Origin: Protonemura montana
Lineage: Eukaryota; Arthropoda; Insecta; Plecoptera; Nemouridae
Length of the DNA: 64,000 nt
Direction: 5' to 3'
Assembly (NCBI GenBank): GCA_947568835.1
Contig: OX387609.1
Span: forward strand, 10,493,660 to 10,557,659
Below the pieces are notes generated by a model. The model was not told the DNA's origin. It searched no databases and was given only the letters and a program-made list of their open reading frames with translations. A program made the position numbers and the translations under genes. Position 1 is the stretch's first letter. Each line of letters opens with the position of its first letter. Positions 56,345 to 64,000 of this stretch are shown here, piece after piece.

Positions 56345-56662
56345 ACAGAGAATAGCCGGAAACTAGGATCGAACCTGGGACCTCCCGAATGCAAGGCAGA
56401 CATGGCGCTCTCACTACCAGGATAGCCGGCCACCAGGATCAAACCTGGGACCTCCCGAATGCAAGGCAGACATGGCGCTCTCACTACCAGGATAGCCGGC
56501 CACCAGGATCAAACCTGGGACCTCACGAATGCAAGGCAGACATGACGCTCTCACTACCAGGATAGCCGGCCACCAGGATCAAACCTGGGACCTCACGAAT
56601 GCAAGGCAGATATGGAGCTCTCACTACCAGGATAGCCGGCCACCAGGATCGAACTTTGAAAC
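56345..56662 (-). repeat. 70-bp tandem array of tRNA-like units
   Basis: GGATCRAACCTGGGACC recurs at 56366, 56436, 56506 and 56576, with a truncated copy at 56646, exactly 70 bases apart. On the minus strand each unit reads as a tRNA-like 3' region: TGGTAGTGAGAGCGCCATG (D-arm/A-box-like), CTTGCATTCGGGAGG (anticodon-arm-like, TGC) and GGTCCCAGGTTYGATCCTGG (T-arm/B-box). This most resembles a tRNA-Ala/Arg-type body. It is a tandem amplification of a tRNA-derived SINE head or tRNA relic, not functional tRNA genes, because acceptor pairing is absent. Confidence 0.85.
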
Positions 56663-57004
56663 TGTGTTATTGCATGTCTAAGTATTCCGCAGTACATTAA
56701 AATACCAATCATCTTGCAAGTAAAGTTCAATTAAACGTTGCGTTTTCAAAAGCAATCCAATTTGAAAGTGAATACGCAACAGTAAAAGGTGCAAGCCTCA
56801 ATAAACAGATAATCAACAATTACAGTAATCGAGTAATTGACAGGTAATGCGGATTCCGAAGATAGCGCAAACATTTCAGGGAAGTGGATTTACCTCCGAG
56901 TTCGGGTCAACAATAAACAACAGTTGTAATTGTACCCACTCAGTGCGCAGCAAAGAGGTACTCGAATGGTAAATTGCTTTATTAGATAAACAAAACACAA
57001 TTAC

Positions 57005-57049
57005 CTGAACGGAGGCCGCTAGAGCGAGGTGTTGTTTGCTGGCGGCCAT
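57005..57049 (-). CDS. Candidate first coding exon (15 codons), partial
   Basis: On the minus strand, CTCAAAATGGCCGCCAGC opens MAASKQHLALAASVQ and ends in phase 0 at a consensus donor, GTTCAG|GTAATTG. The block is locally GC-rich. The start context again overlaps an AAAATGGCCGCC YY1-type motif. Later exons would lie at lower coordinates and are not identified. Confidence 0.4.
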
Positions 57050-59424
57050 TTTGAGTCTAGCAACAGAACAGATGCATGACAGTGATTTGAAATAAATTTT
57101 CACCTGGCAGTGATTTAAATTTAAACTGCACATTAATCAAATGTCTGGGTGTCATGATGGATTTTTTTTGTGTTTTTGATGTGTAAAATAAATAATTAAT
57201 AATGAATGTGTGGATGCATAAATGTAGAAGGATAACGGAGGAATTGAAGCAGGTAGGAAATATGCGATTGCAGATTAACAGTGCTCACTTTATTATTTAT
57301 AATTAAGATGATTATCATTTGTTATAATTATATTAACACTTGTTTGGCGTATAAAAATGGGTTTACTGCGTTGACTCATGCCATTTAGAGGTCTAGAATT
57401 GTAGTAATGTTGCACCTTCTCATGATTAAATATGGAACTGTGTGAATCAAGTTTTAGATCACAGTTTTAGATTTACATTTTTTACATTTTTAGCGAACGT
57501 GTTAGAAAAGTGACGGAAAAATCCCATGCATCAGAATTGCAAACGCACGATTGGATGAGTGTAGCGAGCGAAAAGACACTTCAATCTCAATCTCAAAATA
57601 GTTTTGTAAATGCTGTTTTTTTTTTTTTGTGTTTTTTTTCGTTATCCATCGGCCAAACGGGTTGTGATAACATTTTTATGATTCATTTTTGTTTTCTGAA
57701 CTTTGATCCTACGCGTTTTTTTTTTTTTCAGTTAAATTGGTGAAAAGTGTTTGTTAATCAATCAAGATTTGCAAAAATGTTCCTCAAAATAATACAGACA
57801 CATCGTTGGATTGAAGTTTGTAGACAGTTTTTTCATGGAAAAATTTTTCAGTACGAAATTTGGTAGTCCAAATAAACCAAATAAGTATGAACCTCCTAAA
57901 AAAAAAAAATAATAATAATAATAATAATATATCATAATATATATATTATTTTATACATAATATAATAATAAAGAAAATAGCTATGCTTGTCTGAAACACA
58001 ACTCAAAAATTCGTCCGCTAAGCTCAACTATAATTTTAACGGCCTTACAATTCTGTTCAGCAATCCCACGTTAAATCGACACAATTACATGTCCTGATTG
58101 TAACACTACACGAATTACATGGTAACGCATTCAATCCAATCTTGTGCAAGCCATTACCTCACTTTAAACTCCAAATCTGCATTCAACAAAACCCCAATCA
58201 AAACGGTACCTAAGTACCCGTCAACTCCTGCTAGGAAACAACATACACACGTATTCAACGATATTCATTTGTCTGCGATCGCTTCTATCTTTTGTTAATT
58301 ACATTTTCTTGATATGCGGTTTAGCTCGGGCATAAAAGTTGAAAATCGTGAGATTTCCGACTTTCGGTTACCAGCAAATTGCGTGTGATTTCACAGGCGG
58401 TCTTGCTCCAACTGTTATTGCCATTGAACTTCAACGATCCGCATGGCGTATGGCGAACAAAAATTGTTCGATCTTCTAAACTTTAAATTGCATCCGTGAT
58501 TATGATTGATTTGCGATCAATCTTTTAGAAATATCTGCAAAGCGAACAATGCTATGGCGAAAATATTCGCGATTTATCGAATTCGTGATTGTAACAGTAC
58601 CGCGATGATTAGGGTTATTGCGGTAGACAATAAATCGCTTACCGTTTGTTGGGCGAAAGAAGCGGCGGCAATGCAATAAAAATCTGTTATTTTATCTCTG
58701 TAATTGCGTATAGGAATCGAAAGAAGCAGCAACCGAATCCCACGTTTAAGATACGGGCAAAATCCGACTCAAAACGGGCAATAAAACGATGTTTATATTT
58801 AGTCAAAAGCAGTGAAAAGTAAACTTCAAAAGACATTTCTGTCAGTACCGTTATGTTGCGATTCAAAAGACAAGGTTCACAGAAACTGACCGTTTGTGTT
58901 TTGGTGCAATTTCAACTCCCATGGCGATCGTAAATTACCTCCTGACCAAAGGAAGAAGGAAACAACTACTCCAGAAATATTTCCTACCCCTAATAACATT
59001 GGAAAGTTTTTGACCCCGGAAGGTTTCAGACGTAAACATGCGTCTTGTAAAGATTGTTATTTTTTTGTTTGTTTAGAATCATGTCTGCCGAACAATTGGC
59101 AGAGTGAAAAGAGTCTCTCAACGTTGTCAAATATGATGGTTGTGGCGGATTGTTAGGTCTGCACCTCGATGGGGGTCCGGGACTAATGTGCCAGAGGCTT
59201 TTGGTGGAGGACCTGGTTGCCGACATGCAGTGTTTCACACGCTAATGGCGAAAAGTAGAGAATTAATATTTTCCCGAATTTTAGCTAGAACCATCCGGTA
59301 CTCGTGGAGGGATTTGATGCTATCAATGATAGAGATGGGATGACTTTGTACGGAAAAATATCCCCACAAAATTACTTTAACTTCCAGAACTTTCTACGAA
59401 CTTGTATATCTCAGTTATGACTTC
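57050..59424. other. No certain gene; AT microsatellite at 57905-57975
   Basis: (ATA)n and AT-palindromic tracts lie at 57905-57975. Bases 58440-58690 have raised CpG and repeated TCGCGATTTATCG-like words without an open frame. At 59080-59345 overlapping short frames on both strands (one minus frame Pro/Ser-rich) are protein-like but unresolved. Confidence 0.35.
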
Positions 59425-59995
59425 ACAGGGATAAGACTAAGCGGTGGCCGGTCTTTGGTGCTGTTGGACAGGAGCAGCCAACATAGTGTGTCAAAGAGAC
59501 AAGGCTAAGCGGTGGCTGGTCCTTGGTGCTGTTGGACAGGAGCAGCCAACATAGTGTGTCAAAGGGACAAGGCTAGGCGGTGGCCGGTCCTTGGTGCTGT
59601 TGGACAGGAGCAGCCAACACAGTGTGTTAAAGGGACGAGGCTAAGCGGTGGCCGGTCCTTGGTGCTGTTGGACAGGAGCAGCCAATACAGTGTGTCATAG
59701 GGACAAGGCTAAGCGGTGGCTGGTCCTTGGTGCTGTTGGACAGGAGCAGCCAACACTGTGTGTCAAAAGGACAAGGCTAAGCGGTGGTTGTTCCTTGGTG
59801 CTGTTGGACAGGAGAAGCCAACACAGTGTGTCAAAGGCATAAGGCTAAGCGATGGCCGGTCCTTGGTGCTGTTGGACAGGAGCAGCCAACACAGTGTGTC
59901 AAATGGACAAGGCTAAGCGGTGGCTGATCTTTGGTGCTATTGAACAGGAGCAGGCTGCGTGCCGGCATCCTTTGAGTTTCTTATAGGCTAGGTTA
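59425..59995 (+). repeat. 68-bp tandem array (8 units) derived from the SINE body, inverted relative to 55 kb
   Basis: GGAGCAGCC recurs at 59471 and then every 68 bases to 59947. The unit is the reverse complement of that at 55.0-55.7 kb. The last unit runs into SINE sequence (GGCTGCGTGCCGGCATCC and TATAGGCTAGGTTAGC), showing that this array also lies in a SINE copy. Confidence 0.95.
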
Positions 59996-60054
59996 GCTAC
60001 ACGAACATCCCTTAATACCGGAAGGCAAAGCCAATTTCAGCTCACAACTTTTCA

Positions 60055-60370
60055 ACCAAAACCTTGCGTTTTTCCAACTCACTTCTCCCGCGCGCGTAAT
60101 GCGTAACATGACTTGCCTAGTACGAAAATGTGTATATCCAGATGCCTGCACGGCTGCGCACGGGCTGCGCACAGGACTGCGCATGCGTGAGGTGGGCAGT
60201 GGGTAAGTAGCGCGATAACCGGTCGTCACCTCGGATCGCGCTCAGCTAGCGGCCGAGCGGACCCGCTAGGACATTCGCTCGAATGTGCGAACACTTTCAG
60301 ATGTAACGGTGTTCAACGAGGCAGTGACGAAGAGGAAGGCGCAGACGCCGAAAATAGAGACGAAACCGAG
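60055..60370. promoter_or_regulatory. CpG-rich islet with NRF1-like sites and a GTAAGT donor
   Basis: Strongly CpG-enriched. CTGCGCACGGGCTGCGCAC and ACTGCGCATGCGTGAGG (60148-60192) are close to the NRF1 consensus. On the plus strand an ATG near 60140 opens MPARLRTGCAQDCACVRWAV up to the donor CAGTGG|GTAAGTAG. This resembles a CpG-type promoter with first exon, but downstream exons are not identified. A minus-strand 78-codon frame overlaps. Confidence 0.35.
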
Positions 60371-60994
60371 AATGTGTGATGAAAGAATTCAGGGGGCTTA
60401 TGAATAGATTGGTTGATGTTGTTTTCGTTGGGATACAGCATTTGTTATTTTATTAATTACTGATATATAAGGGTGATTCAAAACAAAACAACTGTTTCTT
60501 GCGCTTTTTTTTTAGTAAAGAATCTTTTTTTGCAAGCGTTAAACTTGCATTTAAAATTATAAATTATAGTTAAGGCGTTTTTGTGTAAAGCTAAATTTTT
60601 TGCGTTAATATTTCCCTATTTTAACTTGATTAATGTGGACTCTTTAAATACAAAGTTGAAAAAATAGGTAATACGGAAGCGTAGAGTGTATTGCCACATA
60701 GGGGTTTAGTCAAATCTAGCTTCGGTTAGGTTATTTGCTTTGCTGTAAAGGTAGCGGATATCGATGAATTGGAGAGCTACTTCACATTAATTAGATACTA
60801 CATACTACTTATAGAGACATGAGCTAAGTCAACGATGGTAAAGAGACTGACGTGTCTTGTGGTCAAAAGACAAATACAGAATTTTAAGTAAGAAGACTAC
60901 ACATTACTTATCCTACATTTTCCTTATTGACATTTTTGACATCTCTAAAAAATATATATATATGAATTTAAAGTGGCAAAATAATTTGAAAGTA
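60371..60994. other. No gene recognised
   Basis: AT-rich, with a short (TA)n at about 60954-60962 and no recognised exon or repeat. Confidence 0.5.
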
Positions 60995-61090
60995 GTGCCG
61001 CACTGGGTTTCCCTACCTCCCTTCTAGATAATTCTCATCATCATTCACTCATTTACCAACGCCATTAGAACACAACAATCGATCAATCAT
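60995..61090 (+). mobile_element. 5S-derived SINE, 3' fragment
   Basis: GCACTGGGTTTCCCTACCTC, CTTCTAGATAATTCTCATCA and CATTTACCAACGCCATTAGA match the 3' half of the SINE. It ends in CAATCGATCAATCA, the ATCA-type tail. The usual GTCGTTAAACAC block is missing. Confidence 0.75.
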
Positions 61091-61111
61091 AATGGTCAAT
61101 GCATTTACAAG

Positions 61112-61182
61112 ATGGCGCCCCTCGGCAAACCTAGACGAACTCTAACCTCATTGTTTGCAAATAATACATATGCAATTAACCG
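61112..61182 (+). CDS. Candidate first coding exon (23 codons), partial
   Basis: ATG in TTTACAAGATGGCGCCC opens MAPLGKPRRTLTSLFANN and reaches a donor, TTAACCG|GTATGT, after 71 bases (phase 2). The N-terminus is basic with hydroxylated residues and could be a mitochondrial presequence, but that is only an impression. The start overlaps a YY1-type motif. No later exon is identified. Confidence 0.3.
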
Positions 61183-61922
61183 GTATGTGTGATTGCCCAC
61201 GAGCTAAACACTCGTTGAATCACAATCAGAACTCAGCGGAGCGTAGCGCGAAAAAAAAAGTCATGTAACTTGTACTTGGCTGATGAACAAGTTCAACGCA
61301 CTTCAAGACTCTTCATTTCTTCGACAAGAAGTGGAACAATAACCTGACCGCTCGTTCTTATGGCCGCTTCTTGCAGGTTACAGCTATAGAAAACTCGACT
61401 CTATCAACTAGCAATGACCCAGAGAGTACAAACAGCATTGCACTCATGTCACTAGCACAATTAACCGGCACTATTTTACTTCTGAGAATTGAAATCTGCC
61501 AACCAACGCATTCTGTCGGATAATTCAGACTCATACATATATATATATAAATCTTGTTTATCTTGTGTCTGAGATAGTATTCGTTTCTTTTTTTTATTTT
61601 CCTGTTCTGTACTTGGGACGAGTTCAATGAACTTTTGTGCAAAAAGCAAAATCTTCTGAAATGAGGACGTGTGTTTGGAATTAAGTTGCTGTTAATTAGG
61701 AGAAAAGTATCAGGTTGTGTCATGGTCTTCACGGGACTTGATATTATTCGTATAAAGAGAACTACGTGTCCGTGTGACTGGTTAGGTACCTTGTTAGGAA
61801 GATTAACATTTAATTGAAATCGATATTTTTAGCAAACTCAAGCATCTTAATTTTTATATAGATCGTTAAAAACTTTAATGCAACTTTAATATGCTTAAAA
61901 TTATATTAAAATTCGTACAACT
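61183..61922. other. No gene recognised
   Basis: A 124-codon minus-strand frame at 61358-61732 is not recognised, and a short (TA)n run crosses it at 61536-61547. Otherwise AT-rich. Confidence 0.4.
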
Positions 61923-62100
61923 TTACTCGCCTTGCTTATCAACCTCGCGACAGCATGGATTTGTGGAGGAATCCTGTTGTTCGCGTTGTACCGTCCTTCG
62001 GAAGGGTTCCCGTCATTTGTTAAAGGCTTATCTGCCTTTAACGACGCCATTCGATTGGTGCCACAGAGATTATTGTTAAAGAAGTGCGTCGTTAAACACC
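61923..62100 (+). mobile_element. 5S-derived SINE with internal deletion
   Basis: Body start (TCGCCTTGCTTATCAACCTC through CCGTCCTTCGGAAGGG) is joined directly to the 3' portion (AACGACGCCATTCGATTGG, AAGTGCGTCGTTAAACACC). About 150 bases of body are missing and a short unrelated segment sits at the join. The head is absent. Confidence 0.85.
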
Positions 62101-62923
62101 AGAAATTAATAAATAAAAAAGCAATGTGTCCTTTAATTTGCAGCTGATATCTTTATTCAAATATGCGACCAGAAATCCTGGAATCCCCGGAAATTCTGTA
62201 ATTTTTCAGGACATAATCTCCATAAATTCATTTGCTTGATTATAAAAAAAAAATGTCCCTAACCTTTGAACCAGCAAGTTAAGCCAATTCTACCAACTTC
62301 ACAAGCTGAAAAAAAAATCTTCCTCATGCGTCGAAAGGTTCATTCACCGAATTTTGAAAAATAATCAACCGCACAGTAAAAAATAAGACGGAAATATTTC
62401 GGCATGCTAAATGTCTTTTTATTATTCTAATATAATTATGAAATTGTCTCGCCAGTTTGGTAATCATAGTAATTATTATTTAAAAAATGGAGGAATTCCT
62501 TCATAGATTGTACGGTACAACAATTGAGAGGTATGCAACCACCAGAGCAGCGAACACCATATGATTTAACTAGTACCGGCAGAGCCATCTAGCAGTGCAT
62601 TGCGCGTTCTAAGCTCTGGCGGTCGCACGGGGAACTAGTATATTGAAATGTAAGGCGGGTAGTATGCCAGCAAGGGGCTGTGTGGACGCTCGTTTTAGAT
62701 CGAACAAGTGAAAAGAACTTGAATAGTGGAGATATTATTTATGTGAGGTTTGAAAATAAATATAAAACAAGTTGCTTCGGTGAAAATAGTGCAGAGTGGC
62801 ACAAGAATTCCTTCAAAACCTGACAAATTGCTTTGAATATCGTGCTGCGCTTTTTGAACGATACTTCTGAATTATCAGCAATTTTTTTTGGATAATCACC
62901 TATTGTCAAAAAACTGAATACTT
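62101..62923. other. No gene; CTCF-like motif at 62667
   Basis: AT-rich except 62555-62700, a mixed-GC patch that includes CCAGCAAGGGGCTG (62667-62680), similar to the core CTCF motif, and GAGCCATCTAGCAGTGC. No exon or repeat is recognised. Confidence 0.3.
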
Positions 62924-63283
62924 TTCCAAGCAGTCCAATGTTCTAGGTGCTAGGGGTTGAAAAATGTCTCTGTGTTATTCTTATGGGCCATGTTTTTCCA
63001 AGCAGTCCAATGTACTAGGTGCTAGTGGTTGAAAAATGTCTCTGTGTTATTCTTATGGGCCATGTTTTTCCAAGCAGTCCAATGAACTAGGTGCTAGGGG
63101 TTCAAAAATGTCTCTGTGTTATTCTTATGGGCCATGTTTTTCCAAGCAGTCCAATGTTCTAGGTGCTAGTGGTTGAAAAATGTCTCTGTGTTATTCTTAC
63201 GGGCCATGTTTTTCCAAGCAGTCCAATGTACTAGGTGCTAGTGGTTGAAAAATGTCTCTGTGTTATTCTTACGGGCCATGATT
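62924..63283. repeat. 72-bp tandem array, five units
   Basis: CCAAGCAGTCCAATG recurs at 62926, 62998, 63070, 63142 and 63214, exactly 72 bases apart. The unit continues CTAGGTGCTAGNGGTT, GAAAAATGTCTCTGTGTT and ATTCTTAYGGGCCATG. Units differ at only a few positions (GTTCTAG/GTACTAG/GAACTAG), which points to a recent expansion. No relation to the SINE is seen. Confidence 0.95.
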
Positions 63284-63797
63284 TTTTTTAGCACATAATT
63301 AAAAAAACTTCAAATCTTTATCACTTTTCTAGGAGTTTCGGTGACATGAGAAATAATTTGTTTTCTCTAAAAAAAATGGTAACGTAAATAAGTGTTTACG
63401 TTTTATAAATGGAGACAATTTAAAAGTATTGACTATGACAGTAGTACTGTTAATAAATATTCAAGCTTTATTTATAAATTAAAGCAGCCAGTTGACCAAA
63501 GGGAAGACTGTTTTTGGTCCTGCCTGATCTAGAGTGACTGATTTGGCTAAATACCCGCAAGGATCCAGGGGCCAGAAGCATGCAGGGGCAGGGGCAGGAA
63601 CCTCGACTAGAGGCAGCGCCAGATCGCGGTAGCCAGTGAAACGCCTGCCCTGATTGAGGCGTCATAAACTCTTGGGTGTTCCCGAATCCCGAACCCGGAC
63701 GGACGCACACCAAGACGTGGTCAGGGTTCCTGATAAGGAGGTGTTAGTGATTGGCTATTATTCAGAAGCTGGATACATTAAACCAAGTTTAAGCTTT
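63284..63797. other. No gene recognised
   Basis: Bases 63515-63720 are of moderate GC and contain an 81-codon minus frame without a recognisable domain. The rest is AT-rich. Confidence 0.4.
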
Positions 63798-64000
63798 GAA
63801 ATCTGATTACATTGCAAAAGCTATTTTATTATTAGGAACACTAGAATTCTCATCAAATGCACTAAAAACCTCTCAAAAATGATGTGTCCAAATTGCTAGA
63901 TTGGTTAAATCAACACCGTGGCAGGTGGAGATCGGAGTTCGACTCCTTGTTTAAGAACACATTTTTGAGAGGACACTAATGATACTAATAATAAAAAGCG
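63798..64000 (+). mobile_element. tRNA-core inverted-repeat element with the fullest tRNA-like core
   Basis: The flanking domain (GAAATCTGATTACATTGCAA) precedes the left arm (TTTTATTATTAGGAACACTA ... CCTCTCAAAAATG). The core follows: GTCCAAA acceptor-like strand, TTGCTAGATTGGTTAAATC (D-arm/A-box-like), an anticodon-arm-like AACACCGTGGCAGGTG and CGGAGTTCGACTCCTTG (T-arm/B-box), with a degraded 3' acceptor strand TTTAAGA. The right arm (CATTTTTGAGAGGACACTAA ... TAATAATAAAAA) is inverted. The window ends here, so the right limit is unknown. Confidence 0.7.

Noticed and set aside
56345-56662. Functional tRNA gene cluster
   Set aside because: D- and T-arm-like parts are present, but the acceptor stem does not pair and there is no T-run terminator. 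It is a tandem tRNA-derived repeat.
54987-59916. Overlapping 62-75-codon frames repeating GPWCCWTGAANTVCQRDKAK
   Set aside because: They are products of the 68-bp SINE-body array. The unit length is not a multiple of three, so each frame dies after about three units.
1-64000. CRISPR arrays, operons, viral or retroviral genes, LINE or transposase ORFs
   Set aside because: Tandem arrays here have no spacers, and no frame resembles reverse transcriptase, integrase, transposase, capsid or envelope proteins.

Overview
This is eukaryotic nuclear DNA, almost certainly from an arthropod and probably an insect. It is AT-rich and gene-poor, with GT-AG introns, short exons and no long open reading frame; the longest open frame is about 160 codons and looks fortuitous. 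There is no operon, rRNA gene, intact tRNA gene, CRISPR array or recognisable transposase or reverse transcriptase. The arthropod assignment rests on one secreted peritrophin-like (CBM14) gene and on a SINE whose head resembles arthropod 5S rRNA. No species can be named from the sequence.

The best gene is a complete two-exon unit at 41.6-42.85 kb (+). It has a TATA box, an initiator exactly 30 bases downstream, a 7-nt first coding exon, a 678-bp intron, and a second exon encoding a signal peptide, a chitin-binding-like Cys domain and a Thr-rich tail, followed by a poly(A) signal. Other exons are inferred only from splice sites, phase and composition: a 41-codon first coding exon at 33.3 kb (-), two phase-compatible exons at 49.3-50.0 kb (+), an internal exon at 28.5 kb (+), a terminal-exon candidate at 21.5-21.7 kb (+), and several short exons starting at an AAGATGGC or AAAATGGC context.

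Repeats dominate. About twenty copies or fragments of one 5S-derived SINE (SINE3 type) occur on both strands. Two different segments of this SINE have separately become tandem arrays: the 5S-like head (92-bp unit at 43.6-44.0 and 47.0-47.5 kb; a 91-bp variant at 9.9-10.1 kb) and the body (68-bp unit, in opposite orientations at 55.0-55.7 and 59.4-60.0 kb). Unrelated tandem arrays have 54-bp (2.5-3.4 kb), 87-bp (13.1-13.4 and 19.8-20.1 kb), 70-bp tRNA-like (56.3-56.7 kb) and 72-bp (62.9-63.3 kb) units. The 87-bp unit is a multiple of three and keeps a 29-residue Cys/His repeat open at both loci.

A second family (38.4, 41.9, 48.7 and 63.8 kb) has a tRNA-like core between inverted repeats and a conserved flanking domain; in some copies the core has become a long perfect hairpin. 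I do not recognise it, and it is the best candidate here for something undescribed. A third, fold-back family carries the end motif GGTTTTTAGACTCATGTCTA. The rest is featureless AT-rich DNA with scattered CpG-rich islets that may be promoters.
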